A stretch of DNA of 64,000 nucleotides from Chitinophagales bacterium (GTDB lineage Bacteria > Bacteroidota > Bacteroidia > Chitinophagales > UBA10324), in the NCBI GenBank assembly GCA_025056305.1, contig JANWWJ010000044.1, forward strand, positions 1 through 64,000, written 5' to 3'. Positions 28,251 through 36,692 of this stretch are shown here, in pieces. The notes below the pieces were generated by a model, which was not told the origin of the DNA, made no database searches, and worked only from the letters and a program-made list of their open reading frames with translations. The position numbers were made by a program, and so were the translations under genes. Positions within the stretch are counted from its first letter, which is position 1. Each line of letters begins with the position of its first letter.

Positions 28251-29335
28251 GGGCAGTGGTTCGGCGTATTTTATTTATAGGCCCCCATCGCCCCGACCGC
28301 AATCCAAGCCAGCGGTTTCGCATGGAACAATTTTTCCCATATTTGAACCAGGCCGGTATCGCCTACGATTATTCATGGTATTTGTCGGCTGCCGACGACA
28401 CGGTGTGGTATCAGCCTGGTCAGTGGTTGCAGAAGGCGCGGATTGTTGCCAAAGCCTTTCTAACACGGCTTAAGGATGTTTGGCGCAAAAACCATTACGA
28501 TGTGGTTTTCGTGCAACGTGAGGCCTTTATGCTGGGAACAGCATGGTTTGAGCGGCATCTCAAAAGCCGCCGCACCCGACTGATCTATGATTTTGATGAC
28601 GCCCTTTGGCTTGGAGACACTTCTAATGCTAATGCGCGCTTCGCCTGGCTGAAGCGTCCCACCAAGATCAACCGCATCCTCAAAACAGCCGATTTGGTCA
28701 TCGCAGGAAATGACTATCTGGCTGCTTATGCCCAAAAGTTTAATTCCCAAGTTATCGTGATCCCTTCTGTAGTAGATACCGAGCGTTTCAGGCCCAAACA
28801 ACCTGATTCGGAAAAACAACGCTTGTGCATTGGCTGGTCGGGATCACACACCACCTATCGCCACTTCCAGCTGGTGCTTCCAGCCCTAACAACCATTCAT
28901 GAAAAGTTTAAAGACCAGATTCAAATCACGGTGTTGGGCAACATGCCGCCGGGCGAAAGAGCGCTTCCCATCAGGTGGGAAAAATGGACGCCTGAAACCG
29001 AGCACGAACAGCTGAGCAATTTTGATATTGGACTGATGCCATTGCCTGAAGAAGAATGGTCGAAAGGAAAGTGTGGTTTCAAAGCCCTCTTATACATGGC
29101 CGTCGGGGCCGTGCCTGTTGTATCACCGGTAGGGGTTAATTCGAAGATCGTACAGCATGGAAACACCGGCTTTCATGCCACGACCAATGAAGAATGGATT
29201 TCTGTGCTTTCGCAACTGATCACGGACGCCGGCCTCAGACAAAAAGTTGGTGGACAGGCACGTCGATTTGTAGAGCAACATTTTTCGTTACAGGCCCTGG
29301 CAGAACGGTGGGTAAACGTGTTGCTCAGTGTCTAA
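28247..29335 (+). CDS. Glycosyltransferase (GT4-like)
   Basis: 362 residues. The start RRILFIGPHRPDRNPSQRFR shows a basic acceptor loop; IYDFDDALW and the later GLMPLPEEEWSKGKCGFKALLYMAVGAVPVV block are characteristic of a Bacteroidota GT4-like group. It starts inside the preceding stop (ATGA) and ends the eight-gene series. Its last 11 bases overlap the 3' end of the convergent membrane protein gene. Confidence 0.85.
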   Translation: MRAVVRRILFIGPHRPDRNPSQRFRMEQFFPYLNQAGIAYDYSWYLSAADDTVWYQPGQWLQKARIVAKAFLTRLKDVWRKNHYDVVFVQREAFMLGTAWFERHLKSRRTRLIYDFDDALWLGDTSNANARFAWLKRPTKINRILKTADLVIAGNDYLAAYAQKFNSQVIVIPSVVDTERFRPKQPDSEKQRLCIGWSGSHTTYRHFQLVLPALTTIHEKFKDQIQITVLGNMPPGERALPIRWEKWTPETEHEQLSNFDIGLMPLPEEEWSKGKCGFKALLYMAVGAVPVVSPVGVNSKIVQHGNTGFHATTNEEWISVLSQLITDAGLRQKVGGQARRFVEQHFSLQALAERWVNVLLSV

Positions 29336-30773
29336 AGGAAGAAAGCTCTGCAGGGTTCAACACGGAACGTACCCTTCCCTGGCCACGCTTGGCATAAGCC
29401 ATCCGCATCTTTTGTGTATAACTCTGCTCGCGTTGCCTTGCTGCTTCGTAATTGGTGAGAACAAGACCCAACAGAAAAAATGGAATACATGGAATCTTAT
29501 ATCTTACCAAGGCGCCGAAATTGTAGCTGGTAAAACCTACGGCAAAGGCAAACACCAACGCAAAAATCATACAGAACATGATCGTAGGGTTTGAAAACAT
29601 AACCGTGAAGGTGTTCTTGATACCATTTCTGTAAAATACGCTAATCGTAAATATTAAAATCACCAAACTTTCCAACGCCGAAAAAATCATCACCACGCTT
29701 TTTGCCTCCCAGAGGTAAGGTCGGAACAACGTCACATTGATCGATGCCGGAAGCTTGCTGATCACACTTTGCCACGACCCATCCACCTCTCCCAATGAGT
29801 AACCGGAAGCCTGCTCTGCCTCCGAAAGGTAGCCGTGCCATTTGTGGAACGTCTGTGCCGTGGTAAGCACATTGCGTAAAGAAAACTGCGTGAACTCCTC
29901 GCCCAACTGCTTCACCAGAAAGTAGCCGAAAACCAACGATACAGCAACGACGACCGGCCCCGAAAGAACACGGATAAATTTCATTTTGATCAGGGACCGA
30001 TAAGTCAAAAACAACCAGAACAACAGGGCAGGAAGAAAACTGATGATGATGTACGCTTTAATGTTCAGGGCCAGATATCCGGTAATTAAAAGAATGATAA
30101 TATTTCTAATGATTTTTCTTCCTTTGAAAAAAATCTGGTGACTGGTGTAAACCACCCAACCCAAGCTGGCCAGCGTTATGCTATCTTTCAGAATGCCTGA
30201 GCCCCAGAAAAACACGGAAGGCACAAACAAAATGCAGTAGGCAAATGGGCGATGTAGCGCAGGGTATATATTAACAAAGGTGATATACATGGCCCATACC
30301 CCCGTAAACGACAGGAAAGCGATGAGCACACTCATCACGGGGTACGAATGAAATCCTACGACACTTAATATGCCATAAACCTTGTCTGCCGTCCAGGTCG
30401 AGGTATCGCGGAAAAAGGTAAGCCAGCGGGTGCTTTCATAGGTGGCTAACGTGTATTTACCGGCAGGAAGCAATAAAAGCTCAAAAAACAATCCCAGCGA
30501 CTGGCCTATGGCGTTGTTAAACGTTCTTGAATCATAGTAATAATAAAATGTATCTCCTCCTTTGTAATAAAAACCATAGATGGCGCCCAACAGCAGCGCT
30601 CCGAAAATTTTTACCAGCAAGCCCGGCATGAAGTATTGCTTGACGGGTGTGTTTCGGTACTTGATGTTTCGGTATAATACCGCAAACAGGAGTAAGAAAA
30701 ACAGGTAAATAGGGAGGAGTATAAAATCCACTTCCCGAAGAAATACGATCGTGCCGTCTTCAGCCTTGAACAC
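29325..30773 (-). CDS. Polytopic membrane protein, candidate glycan polymerase
   Basis: 482 residues with about ten to twelve hydrophobic helices spread over residues 14-430 and a basic C-terminal tail. Between helices there are aromatic-rich loops (for example YYKGGDTFYYYYDSR near residue 75) and a long central loop. The topology, size and place next to glycosyltransferases suit a Wzy-like or EpsG-like polymerase, but no signature proves it. It is read opposite to the glycosyltransferase series and is 45 bases from the upstream metallo-hydrolase gene, so it may share transcription with the minus-strand block. Confidence 0.55.
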   Translation of the reverse strand: MFKAEDGTIVFLREVDFILLPIYLFFLLLFAVLYRNIKYRNTPVKQYFMPGLLVKIFGALLLGAIYGFYYKGGDTFYYYYDSRTFNNAIGQSLGLFFELLLLPAGKYTLATYESTRWLTFFRDTSTWTADKVYGILSVVGFHSYPVMSVLIAFLSFTGVWAMYITFVNIYPALHRPFAYCILFVPSVFFWGSGILKDSITLASLGWVVYTSHQIFFKGRKIIRNIIILLITGYLALNIKAYIIISFLPALLFWLFLTYRSLIKMKFIRVLSGPVVVAVSLVFGYFLVKQLGEEFTQFSLRNVLTTAQTFHKWHGYLSEAEQASGYSLGEVDGSWQSVISKLPASINVTLFRPYLWEAKSVVMIFSALESLVILIFTISVFYRNGIKNTFTVMFSNPTIMFCMIFALVFAFAVGFTSYNFGALVRYKIPCIPFFLLGLVLTNYEAARQREQSYTQKMRMAYAKRGQGRVRSVLNPAELSSFRH

Positions 30774-30818
30774 GAGCGGAAGTTACAAAATCAGGGGGCT
30801 CGCCGGACGTTGTGCGCC

Positions 30819-31622
30819 CTAAGTTGAAGAGGAAGCTGTAAAACCCGTAGCTATCCGATGTGCTTTCAGACGGATGCCAGAACCGACCCAGGCAAATTCG
30901 GCTACCGCTCTTTGGGCATCATGAAAGAACAAAAACTGCCAGCCTTCAGCAGCTCCTTGCTGCGCCCACTGCTGCCTCAATGTCTTACTGCAAACAGGGT
31001 GGGCATCGTATTTGGCCAGAAAGCGCCGAAGCAACTGATGCGCGTGTGGGGCTACGTCGCCGCCGAAAAAGTAATGCCCATGGGCAAGGAAAAAATGAAA
31101 ACATTGATGTCCTGGCGTGTGTCCGTTGCATGCCTCGACATGAATTTGGCTATTGATGCGTGCCGCTCCTTTCAAACGAGTTAACTGAGGATGATTGAAA
31201 AGAAATTCTAATGCATCCCATCGATAAGATGGACTATGTTTTTTTTCGGATGCATAAACAACTTCCTTCTCCTGTACGTAGACAACTGCTCGAGGAAAAG
31301 TCAACTGCCATTGTTTTCCGTCAAACCAGGTGGCTCCTCCTGCATGATCTTTATGAAAGTGGCTTAAAAGAACATATCTGACGTCTAAGGGGGAAAAGCC
31401 ACATTTTTGAATTGCCACGTGAATCCATGGCTGCTGATTGCCGGTGCCCAGACCCGGATCCACCACCGCCAGGCCGTCGTCGGTAACGATCAAGAAGGGC
31501 ACCACATCTACCAACAATGACCCTTGCGAACGTTCTTGCAGGTTGTCGTTGTGCGGGTCGAATGGAAGAAATTTTTTGGTTTGATCGACAGTAAATGTGC
31601 CTTCATAAAGTGGAAACACCAT
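30819..31622 (-). CDS. Metallo-beta-lactamase-fold hydrolase
   Basis: 267 residues. The metal-binding signature HFHKDH is at about 88-93, followed by GHTPGHQ (third His) and GGDVAPH (Asp and spacing before the last His). The layout resembles lactonase-like and glyoxalase II-like members of the superfamily; no signal peptide is evident, so it is probably cytoplasmic. The substrate is unknown. It starts 20 bases after the DUF5777 gene stop, suggesting co-transcription. Confidence 0.85.
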   Translation of the reverse strand: MVFPLYEGTFTVDQTKKFLPFDPHNDNLQERSQGSLLVDVVPFLIVTDDGLAVVDPGLGTGNQQPWIHVAIQKCGFSPLDVRYVLLSHFHKDHAGGATWFDGKQWQLTFPRAVVYVQEKEVVYASEKKHSPSYRWDALEFLFNHPQLTRLKGAARINSQIHVEACNGHTPGHQCFHFFLAHGHYFFGGDVAPHAHQLLRRFLAKYDAHPVCSKTLRQQWAQQGAAEGWQFLFFHDAQRAVAEFAWVGSGIRLKAHRIATGFTASSST

Positions 31623-31642
31623 GGAATGGGCCCTTCACCGCC

Positions 31643-32581
31643 TCACCATCCTTTCTGCCCCAAGACAAAATTGCGCGTAAGGTTAAAGCCCCAGCGGAAT
31701 TCACCGTCTAACCAATTGCTTTTGGTGGCAGGTAAAAACGAATTTTCCAGAATACCCGCTGCATTGGTGAACGTAAGCCCAAACACATGACCTCCTGTTT
31801 CAATCTCTACGCCGATGCTCAGGGGGTTGTAAAAAAGTTTTTTGCCGCTTTCATCGGTTTCATAGCGCCGGTAGTCGCTGAAATTATAGAAGTAATCGGC
31901 CACCAGTGCCGTGCGCTTGGTAAGCTTGATCCGGCCTCCGATGCCAAGGGAAAACAGGTCGTTTTGGTCTTTGTAATATACATAATTGCGATGTGTCCAG
32001 GTGGGCAACAACATAAGCGAAACATCAGCAGAGAATTTGCGGGCTATGATGATTTGGGTTACATAAGACCAGCGATGGGCAAAATTGTCCTGATAGTAGG
32101 CATCGGAAGTCGAGTCTGACGATGACTTTCGTGTGGTGACCGCTGCCACACCGTAAAAGGTTACGCTCAGCGGAATGCGGTTATCGGTTGTTTGCCACAA
32201 CAACCGGTACTTGACATTGCCGTCATAAAGCTCGGTGTAGGGCTCTAACCCCTTGGAACGACCCACTCCTATCTGCAATCGGTCCGTAAAGCCATAATCA
32301 AAAGAAAACCTTATGTCGGGCGCTTGATCCAAACCGAAAAAGCTGTGCAGGTTGAGTTTCTGTTCGGTGAATACTGTACCAAACCGGTGTGCAATGTTGA
32401 AGTGAAGATTGTGCGCCTTAGCCGTTTCGTTGGTTTGTGCGTTGATGAGTCGAAAGGCCTTGAAGGTAGCCAGGACCGGCTCAGCTTCCGTTTCGTCAAG
32501 TTGATCGGCCAGCACCGAAAGCTCATCTTGAGCATACAGGGCGCCCCAGGAAAAAATCAGAAGCACGAAGGTTTTTTTCAT
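31643..32581 (-). CDS. DUF5777 family outer-membrane beta-barrel protein
   Basis: 312 residues. A signal peptide ends near ALYAQ (about 17-18). The rest alternates short amphipathic strands with turns (for example FSFDYGFTDRLQIGVG and FSLGIGGRIKLTKRT), as expected for a beta-barrel, and matches the DUF5777 family in pattern and length. Function is unknown. Next to YceI and haem-motif proteins, it may serve as an outer-membrane component of an electron-transfer or lipid-linked process. Confidence 0.75.
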   Translation of the reverse strand: MKKTFVLLIFSWGALYAQDELSVLADQLDETEAEPVLATFKAFRLINAQTNETAKAHNLHFNIAHRFGTVFTEQKLNLHSFFGLDQAPDIRFSFDYGFTDRLQIGVGRSKGLEPYTELYDGNVKYRLLWQTTDNRIPLSVTFYGVAAVTTRKSSSDSTSDAYYQDNFAHRWSYVTQIIIARKFSADVSLMLLPTWTHRNYVYYKDQNDLFSLGIGGRIKLTKRTALVADYFYNFSDYRRYETDESGKKLFYNPLSIGVEIETGGHVFGLTFTNAAGILENSFLPATKSNWLDGEFRWGFNLTRNFVLGQKGW

Positions 32582-32649
32582 GCATGCGGGTTTGAATCCG
32601 TTTTTAAAATTACCTCAATGAGAAATTTTTTCTGTACGCCATCCAAACA

Positions 32650-33195
32650 TCAGGGAGCAGGGGTAAGCGTGCTGCTTACTTTCACCTGAACGACTTCTGC
32701 AATGTTTTTGACGACGATGGTTGGGATCTTGATGTTGTGATCGGCCACCCGCACATCAAACTCAGAGTTGACCTGCAGGGTATTGTCCTTCAATGTGAGA
32801 GTACCTGGGATCTGACGCTTTTGCGCAACCCCATGAATGGTGAGTTCGCCCTCCACAGTAACGTCATAGCTTCCGTCTTGAAGTGGATCGGGAAGGTTTA
32901 AAATTTTTCCTTTGAAAGTGGCATATGGATACTTATCGCTTTCCATATAGTTTTCATTAAAATGTTCCTGCATCAAGGCTTTTTTAAACTTAAAGGTCTT
33001 TATAGGCACCTTGAAAAAAACGGCCCCTGTAGCCAGGTCAATAACCCCCACTGCGCTTTGGGTGTGGGCATCAATATTTTCCAGTGGCGCCTCGGAGAAA
33101 AACGATATACTGACCTGCTTGTCCAAAAACGTTTTTTGGGCCCCTGCTTCCACACCCGCAGTGATGATCCACAACACACAGAACCATTTGTTCAT
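32650..33195 (-). CDS. YceI family periplasmic protein
   Basis: 181 residues with a signal peptide (cleavage near EAGAQ). The body has the YceI lipocalin-like pattern: FKVPIKTFKFKKALMQEHFNE, the ESDKYPYATFKGKI strand and an EGELTIHGVAQKR segment close to the end. The family binds isoprenoid-like or amide lipids in the periplasm. The gene lies between the DUF5777 gene and the haem-motif lipoprotein gene on the same strand. Confidence 0.88.
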   Translation of the reverse strand: MNKWFCVLWIITAGVEAGAQKTFLDKQVSISFFSEAPLENIDAHTQSAVGVIDLATGAVFFKVPIKTFKFKKALMQEHFNENYMESDKYPYATFKGKILNLPDPLQDGSYDVTVEGELTIHGVAQKRQIPGTLTLKDNTLQVNSEFDVRVADHNIKIPTIVVKNIAEVVQVKVSSTLTPAP

Positions 33196-33241
33196 AACGG
33201 AAATTTTTACTCACTGAAACAACTTACGTACCAACTAAAAC

Positions 33242-33631
33242 TTAGTTGTTCAGGTAGCCCTGCTCAATCCACCGTTTCAGCACTTCCTCATCGCACCGCT
33301 CCAAAGTGGTAGGGCAACCGTTGCAGAACGAGGGAGGCATGCGCTGGCCTGTAGCGAATGGACCAAAGACGCGGTCTTGGAATATGCCGGCTTCAATGAG
33401 CCGTTGGAGTTCGTCGTAAACTGTTAAATCAGGGTTGTTCGCCCCCGGATGATGACAGTCCCCAAACTGAGGATTGGAACAATAGGTATTGATGATGGGC
33501 ACAACATCGGCACTGTAAGAGATGACTCGTCCGCTGTCAACACAAGGTTGCTGAGGTGGTTCGGGAGTGACGTCGCTGGTGCACGAATTCAAAAAAAGCA
33601 AAATGCTTCCGTAAAATAAGATGTGGCGCAT
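33242..33631 (-). CDS. Small lipoprotein with cytochrome c-like features
   Basis: 129 residues. An N-terminal lipobox (FLNSC, Cys near residue 17) predicts a membrane-anchored lipoprotein. It contains YCSNPQFGDCHHPG, in which the two Cys are seven residues apart before His (CX7CH), and ends with the RMPP...CP..LERCDEEVLKRWIEQGYLNN-like tail typical of planctomycete-type c cytochromes, where a Met-Pro supplies the distal ligand. A covalently bound haem is possible but the linker is longer than the canonical CXXCH. The T9SS gene ends 9 bases upstream. Confidence 0.6.
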   Translation of the reverse strand: MRHILFYGSILLFLNSCTSDVTPEPPQQPCVDSGRVISYSADVVPIINTYCSNPQFGDCHHPGANNPDLTVYDELQRLIEAGIFQDRVFGPFATGQRMPPSFCNGCPTTLERCDEEVLKRWIEQGYLNN

Positions 33632-33640
33632 GTCTGCACG

Positions 33641-34495
33641 TTAAGGCCGATAGTAAAATTTTACCGAATGCTGCTGTGCATCAGTGGAGAACTGCAATAA
33701 ATATAGGCCTTCAGCCAAACCCGCCGGCAAGAGCAACTGACGCCGATGATTTCCGGCCTGTTCTTGCTGATCGGAAAACACCTGTAACATGCGTCCCGAA
33801 AGGTCATACAATACCCACCGCACGGCAGTGGGCTGAGCTAAAAAGTACGACACGTCAATCTGTCGGAACCGAATGCCCTCAATTTGGAATGACAGAGGCA
33901 TAGAAGGATATGCCGTCAGACCGACACTGGATTCCGGCTCAATGCACAACGAGGCCGTGTAAATATTATCTCCGCTGGTATTTCCGCTGTTGTTGGAAGC
34001 ATTGCCGGCAGCGTAAAAGCAGATTTTTCCAACGTCGGTTGCCGGCGCAACCCAGTTGATAACCCATTGGCTGGTTGACGTATTAGCATCGCGATGAGCC
34101 ACATATTTCCGCTTGGGTAAGGAAGAGATAGGACTCGGATAAGAGACCAGAATTCCGGTGGCTTCGTTAAGAAACTTTCCCGGCGTGGAGTCGTTGGTAG
34201 CATTGAGGGCCGTCAGCTCGAAGCCCCACTTGGTTTTGGTGGGGTCTGAAACCTTCACGGTGATTTGAAACGTGTCGCCCGGAATATACTTCAGGGCTGG
34301 GTTGCTAAACGTTAAAGTAATACTGCCCTGACCACTATTGACCGTACCGGCATGACAGTTAGAGGTAGCACAGGTGTTTTCGCTGGGTGCCCCGGTGCGG
34401 CTGCCCGGAGGCTGCAGATCGTTGGTGTAGGAAGTGGTGCCCACCACAGCAAACCCCGCTAACGCCACAACAGCAGCAAGTATGGCTTTTTTCAT
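33641..34495 (-). CDS. T9SS-targeted 'choice-of-anchor V'-type secreted protein with CX4CH motif
   Basis: 284 residues from the ATG at 34495 (MKKAILAAVV; earlier in-frame codons lie upstream of a normal signal peptide). After the signal peptide comes a short segment with TGAPSENTCATSNCHAG, which in related proteins carries the TGAPG...CxxCH pattern; here the spacing is CX4CH. A beta-sandwich Reeler-like domain follows, and the C-terminus (about 215-284) is a type IX sorting domain. I infer a surface-exposed or secreted protein that may bind haem or metal. It is the first gene of the group with the haem-motif lipoprotein, YceI and DUF5777. Confidence 0.7.
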   Translation of the reverse strand: MKKAILAAVVALAGFAVVGTTSYTNDLQPPGSRTGAPSENTCATSNCHAGTVNSGQGSITLTFSNPALKYIPGDTFQITVKVSDPTKTKWGFELTALNATNDSTPGKFLNEATGILVSYPSPISSLPKRKYVAHRDANTSTSQWVINWVAPATDVGKICFYAAGNASNNSGNTSGDNIYTASLCIEPESSVGLTAYPSMPLSFQIEGIRFRQIDVSYFLAQPTAVRWVLYDLSGRMLQVFSDQQEQAGNHRRQLLLPAGLAEGLYLLQFSTDAQQHSVKFYYRP

Positions 34496-34557
34496 AACAA
34501 AGTTGGTTTGAGCCCAAGGTAGAAACAAAAATCAAATCCGAAAAGTTGAAGGCCATG

Positions 34558-35013
34558 CTATGCTTCCGATTCTAAAATTTGAGCGGCATGTTCCTTTGCT
34601 TTAACCTTAGATATAATTTTTTCTATTCTTCCGTTTTCATCTATCACAAAAGTGGTACGGAACACCCCCATATAGCGGCGTCCGTACAACGATTTTTCCC
34701 CCCAAACGCCGTATTTTTTAATTATGGTCTGATCCGGATCTGCCAACAAGATGAAAGGTAACTGATGCCGCTCTGCAAACTTTTGATGCGACGCTACGTC
34801 TTGCGGGCTGACCCCAATTACCACGTATCCTTTTTTGCTTAAGGTCTGGTAATGGTCGCGCAGGTTGCAAGCTTGCGTAGTGCATGTGGGAGTAAAATCT
34901 TGAGGGTAGAAATACAGCACTACTTTCTTTCCCCTGAAATCTTTAAGCCGAACGGAGCGCCCATGCTGATCCTTGGCGCTGAAATCGGGAGCAAGAGAGC
35001 CTACCTGAAGCAT
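34558..35013 (-). CDS. bcp: Peroxiredoxin of the Bcp/PrxQ type
   Basis: 151 residues. DFTPTCTTQAC places the peroxidatic Cys at 44 and a second Cys five residues later at 49, the PrxQ arrangement. It reduces hydroperoxides at the expense of thioredoxin; no signal peptide, so cytoplasmic. Its start is 8 bases after the M23 peptidase stop, so it is the last gene of a symporter-peptidase-bcp run. Confidence 0.95.
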   Translation of the reverse strand: MLQVGSLAPDFSAKDQHGRSVRLKDFRGKKVVLYFYPQDFTPTCTTQACNLRDHYQTLSKKGYVVIGVSPQDVASHQKFAERHQLPFILLADPDQTIIKKYGVWGEKSLYGRRYMGVFRTTFVIDENGRIEKIISKVKAKEHAAQILESEA

Positions 35014-35021
35014 AGCACAAC

Positions 35022-36692
35022 CTATTTTAGAAAGGCAAGTTCGTAAATCGTTTGATTGCCTACCGCATCGGCAACCTGAACGCGCAGCCGATGGGGTCCT
35101 TCGGGCAGCATTTGATCTATAACGACGGTGAACCGGTCAATTTTGGGATCATATTCCATGAGAATCCATTCGTCATTCAAATACGCTGCGTAACTGCTGA
35201 TTCCTGTCAGGTCATCGATTCCTTCCAGATGTATGTACCTGCCGGTAAGTCTTTGATAAGGTCTAACGTTGAGCGGAACAATACGAGGCGCAGAGGTATC
35301 GGCAAGGATCACGAAGGTACCAAACGAACGGCTTGAAGCTTTCAACCATTGATCCTGCTTTTGAGTGGGTAAAGCACGCTTCTGACCATTGTTTAGCCGA
35401 ACGATCACCATTTTTTCCCACTGCGTCGGCAGGATACGGGATGGCAAGATCGCTATGTCCATTTCGCGGTGCAATGGCACTTCAGCAAGTCCGATTTGAT
35501 AATAAGCACTGAAGGCACTGCGCCTCGGCTGTTTAACCGTCCTGAAGATGCTGTTTCGGTACACAGCACCTGATGGAATAAGGATGCGCAGGCTGTCGTC
35601 GTTGTAGCTGAATGGCGCGTCGTGGCGAAGACAACTGTTGTTTTCCGCAGCGGGTGAGCTGGTCCCCGAGTATCGAAGATGAAACGCCAGCACAGCTTCG
35701 TTGCCCGCCGCATCGGCAGCGCGCACCACTACTCGATGCCATTGCTGGTCGCCGAGATCCAAATAACCGTCATCAACCAATTGGGTGTAGATGGTATTGT
35801 GATCACCAGGTTCCCGGTACAATTTATGGATGACCTGACCATCGTTACTGAACGCTGCATAGTCGATATGGGCATTGACATAACGTCCGTTGCCGAAGAC
35901 AAGCCTATCGAATCTGAGCTCAAACACGACCCGGTCATCCATCTCTGCGGTCAGGCGGTAAATGCCCTGGTCGGCCTGCATTCCATTAAAAAAATCCTTA
36001 ACTTGAATACCCAGTCCGATTACTGGATCGTTGCTCACTACGGAATCCGGGATCGTCTGCCAATTCCCGTGGCGCTTACGAAGAGGCACCGGTGTACTCT
36101 TCGCCTGAGCGCAACCTTGGCGCTGCGGGTAGAGAATCAGCTTACTCAAAACAGGGGTCACTGTATCAGGGACCGGAAGAAAAGGATAGGGATTGAGGGG
36201 AAAACTTTCGCCCGAAGCATCTCGAATTTCAAAATGCAAGTGCGGCCCAGATGAACTGCCTGAGTTGCCGCTGTACCCTATGGTTTGGCCTTGCCGCACA
36301 TAGAAGCGGTTCGGCTCGGGAAACAATTCTATTTCAAAAGACTGCCGCCGGTACTGTTCGGCGCGTACGTAAGCGCCTAATGCCGAATTAAAACTATCCA
36401 GATGAGCATACACCGTCATGAAATTGCCGGGATGGATCAAGTAAACCACCTTGCCGTATCCGGTGGCCGAAACTTTGATGCGTGACACATATCCGTCAGC
36501 GGCGGCATATACCGGCAATCCTCTTTTACCATTGGTACGATAATCATAGCCGGTATGGAAATGATCGGTGCGGACTTCACCAAAATTGGAAGAAAGTTGA
36601 ACCGGTGTATCCAGGGGGTTACGAAACACTGGAACTTGTGCCCAAGAGCTACAAGCCGCCCCGATCAAAAAGATGCCCAGCAGGCACTTCAT
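35022..36692 (-). CDS. M23 family metallopeptidase (LytM-like)
   Basis: 556 residues. A signal peptide of about 19 residues is followed at once by the M23 domain: HTGYD (46-50, zinc His and Asp), YAHL (95-98) and HLHFE (151-155). About 380 residues of beta-rich C-terminal sequence follow with no other recognised domain. M23 enzymes cut peptidoglycan cross-bridges or act as activators of amidases; here all metal ligands are present. It overlaps the symporter gene by 4 bases, indicating coupled translation. Confidence 0.92.
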   Translation of the reverse strand: MKCLLGIFLIGAACSSWAQVPVFRNPLDTPVQLSSNFGEVRTDHFHTGYDYRTNGKRGLPVYAAADGYVSRIKVSATGYGKVVYLIHPGNFMTVYAHLDSFNSALGAYVRAEQYRRQSFEIELFPEPNRFYVRQGQTIGYSGNSGSSSGPHLHFEIRDASGESFPLNPYPFLPVPDTVTPVLSKLILYPQRQGCAQAKSTPVPLRKRHGNWQTIPDSVVSNDPVIGLGIQVKDFFNGMQADQGIYRLTAEMDDRVVFELRFDRLVFGNGRYVNAHIDYAAFSNDGQVIHKLYREPGDHNTIYTQLVDDGYLDLGDQQWHRVVVRAADAAGNEAVLAFHLRYSGTSSPAAENNSCLRHDAPFSYNDDSLRILIPSGAVYRNSIFRTVKQPRRSAFSAYYQIGLAEVPLHREMDIAILPSRILPTQWEKMVIVRLNNGQKRALPTQKQDQWLKASSRSFGTFVILADTSAPRIVPLNVRPYQRLTGRYIHLEGIDDLTGISSYAAYLNDEWILMEYDPKIDRFTVVIDQMLPEGPHRLRVQVADAVGNQTIYELAFLK

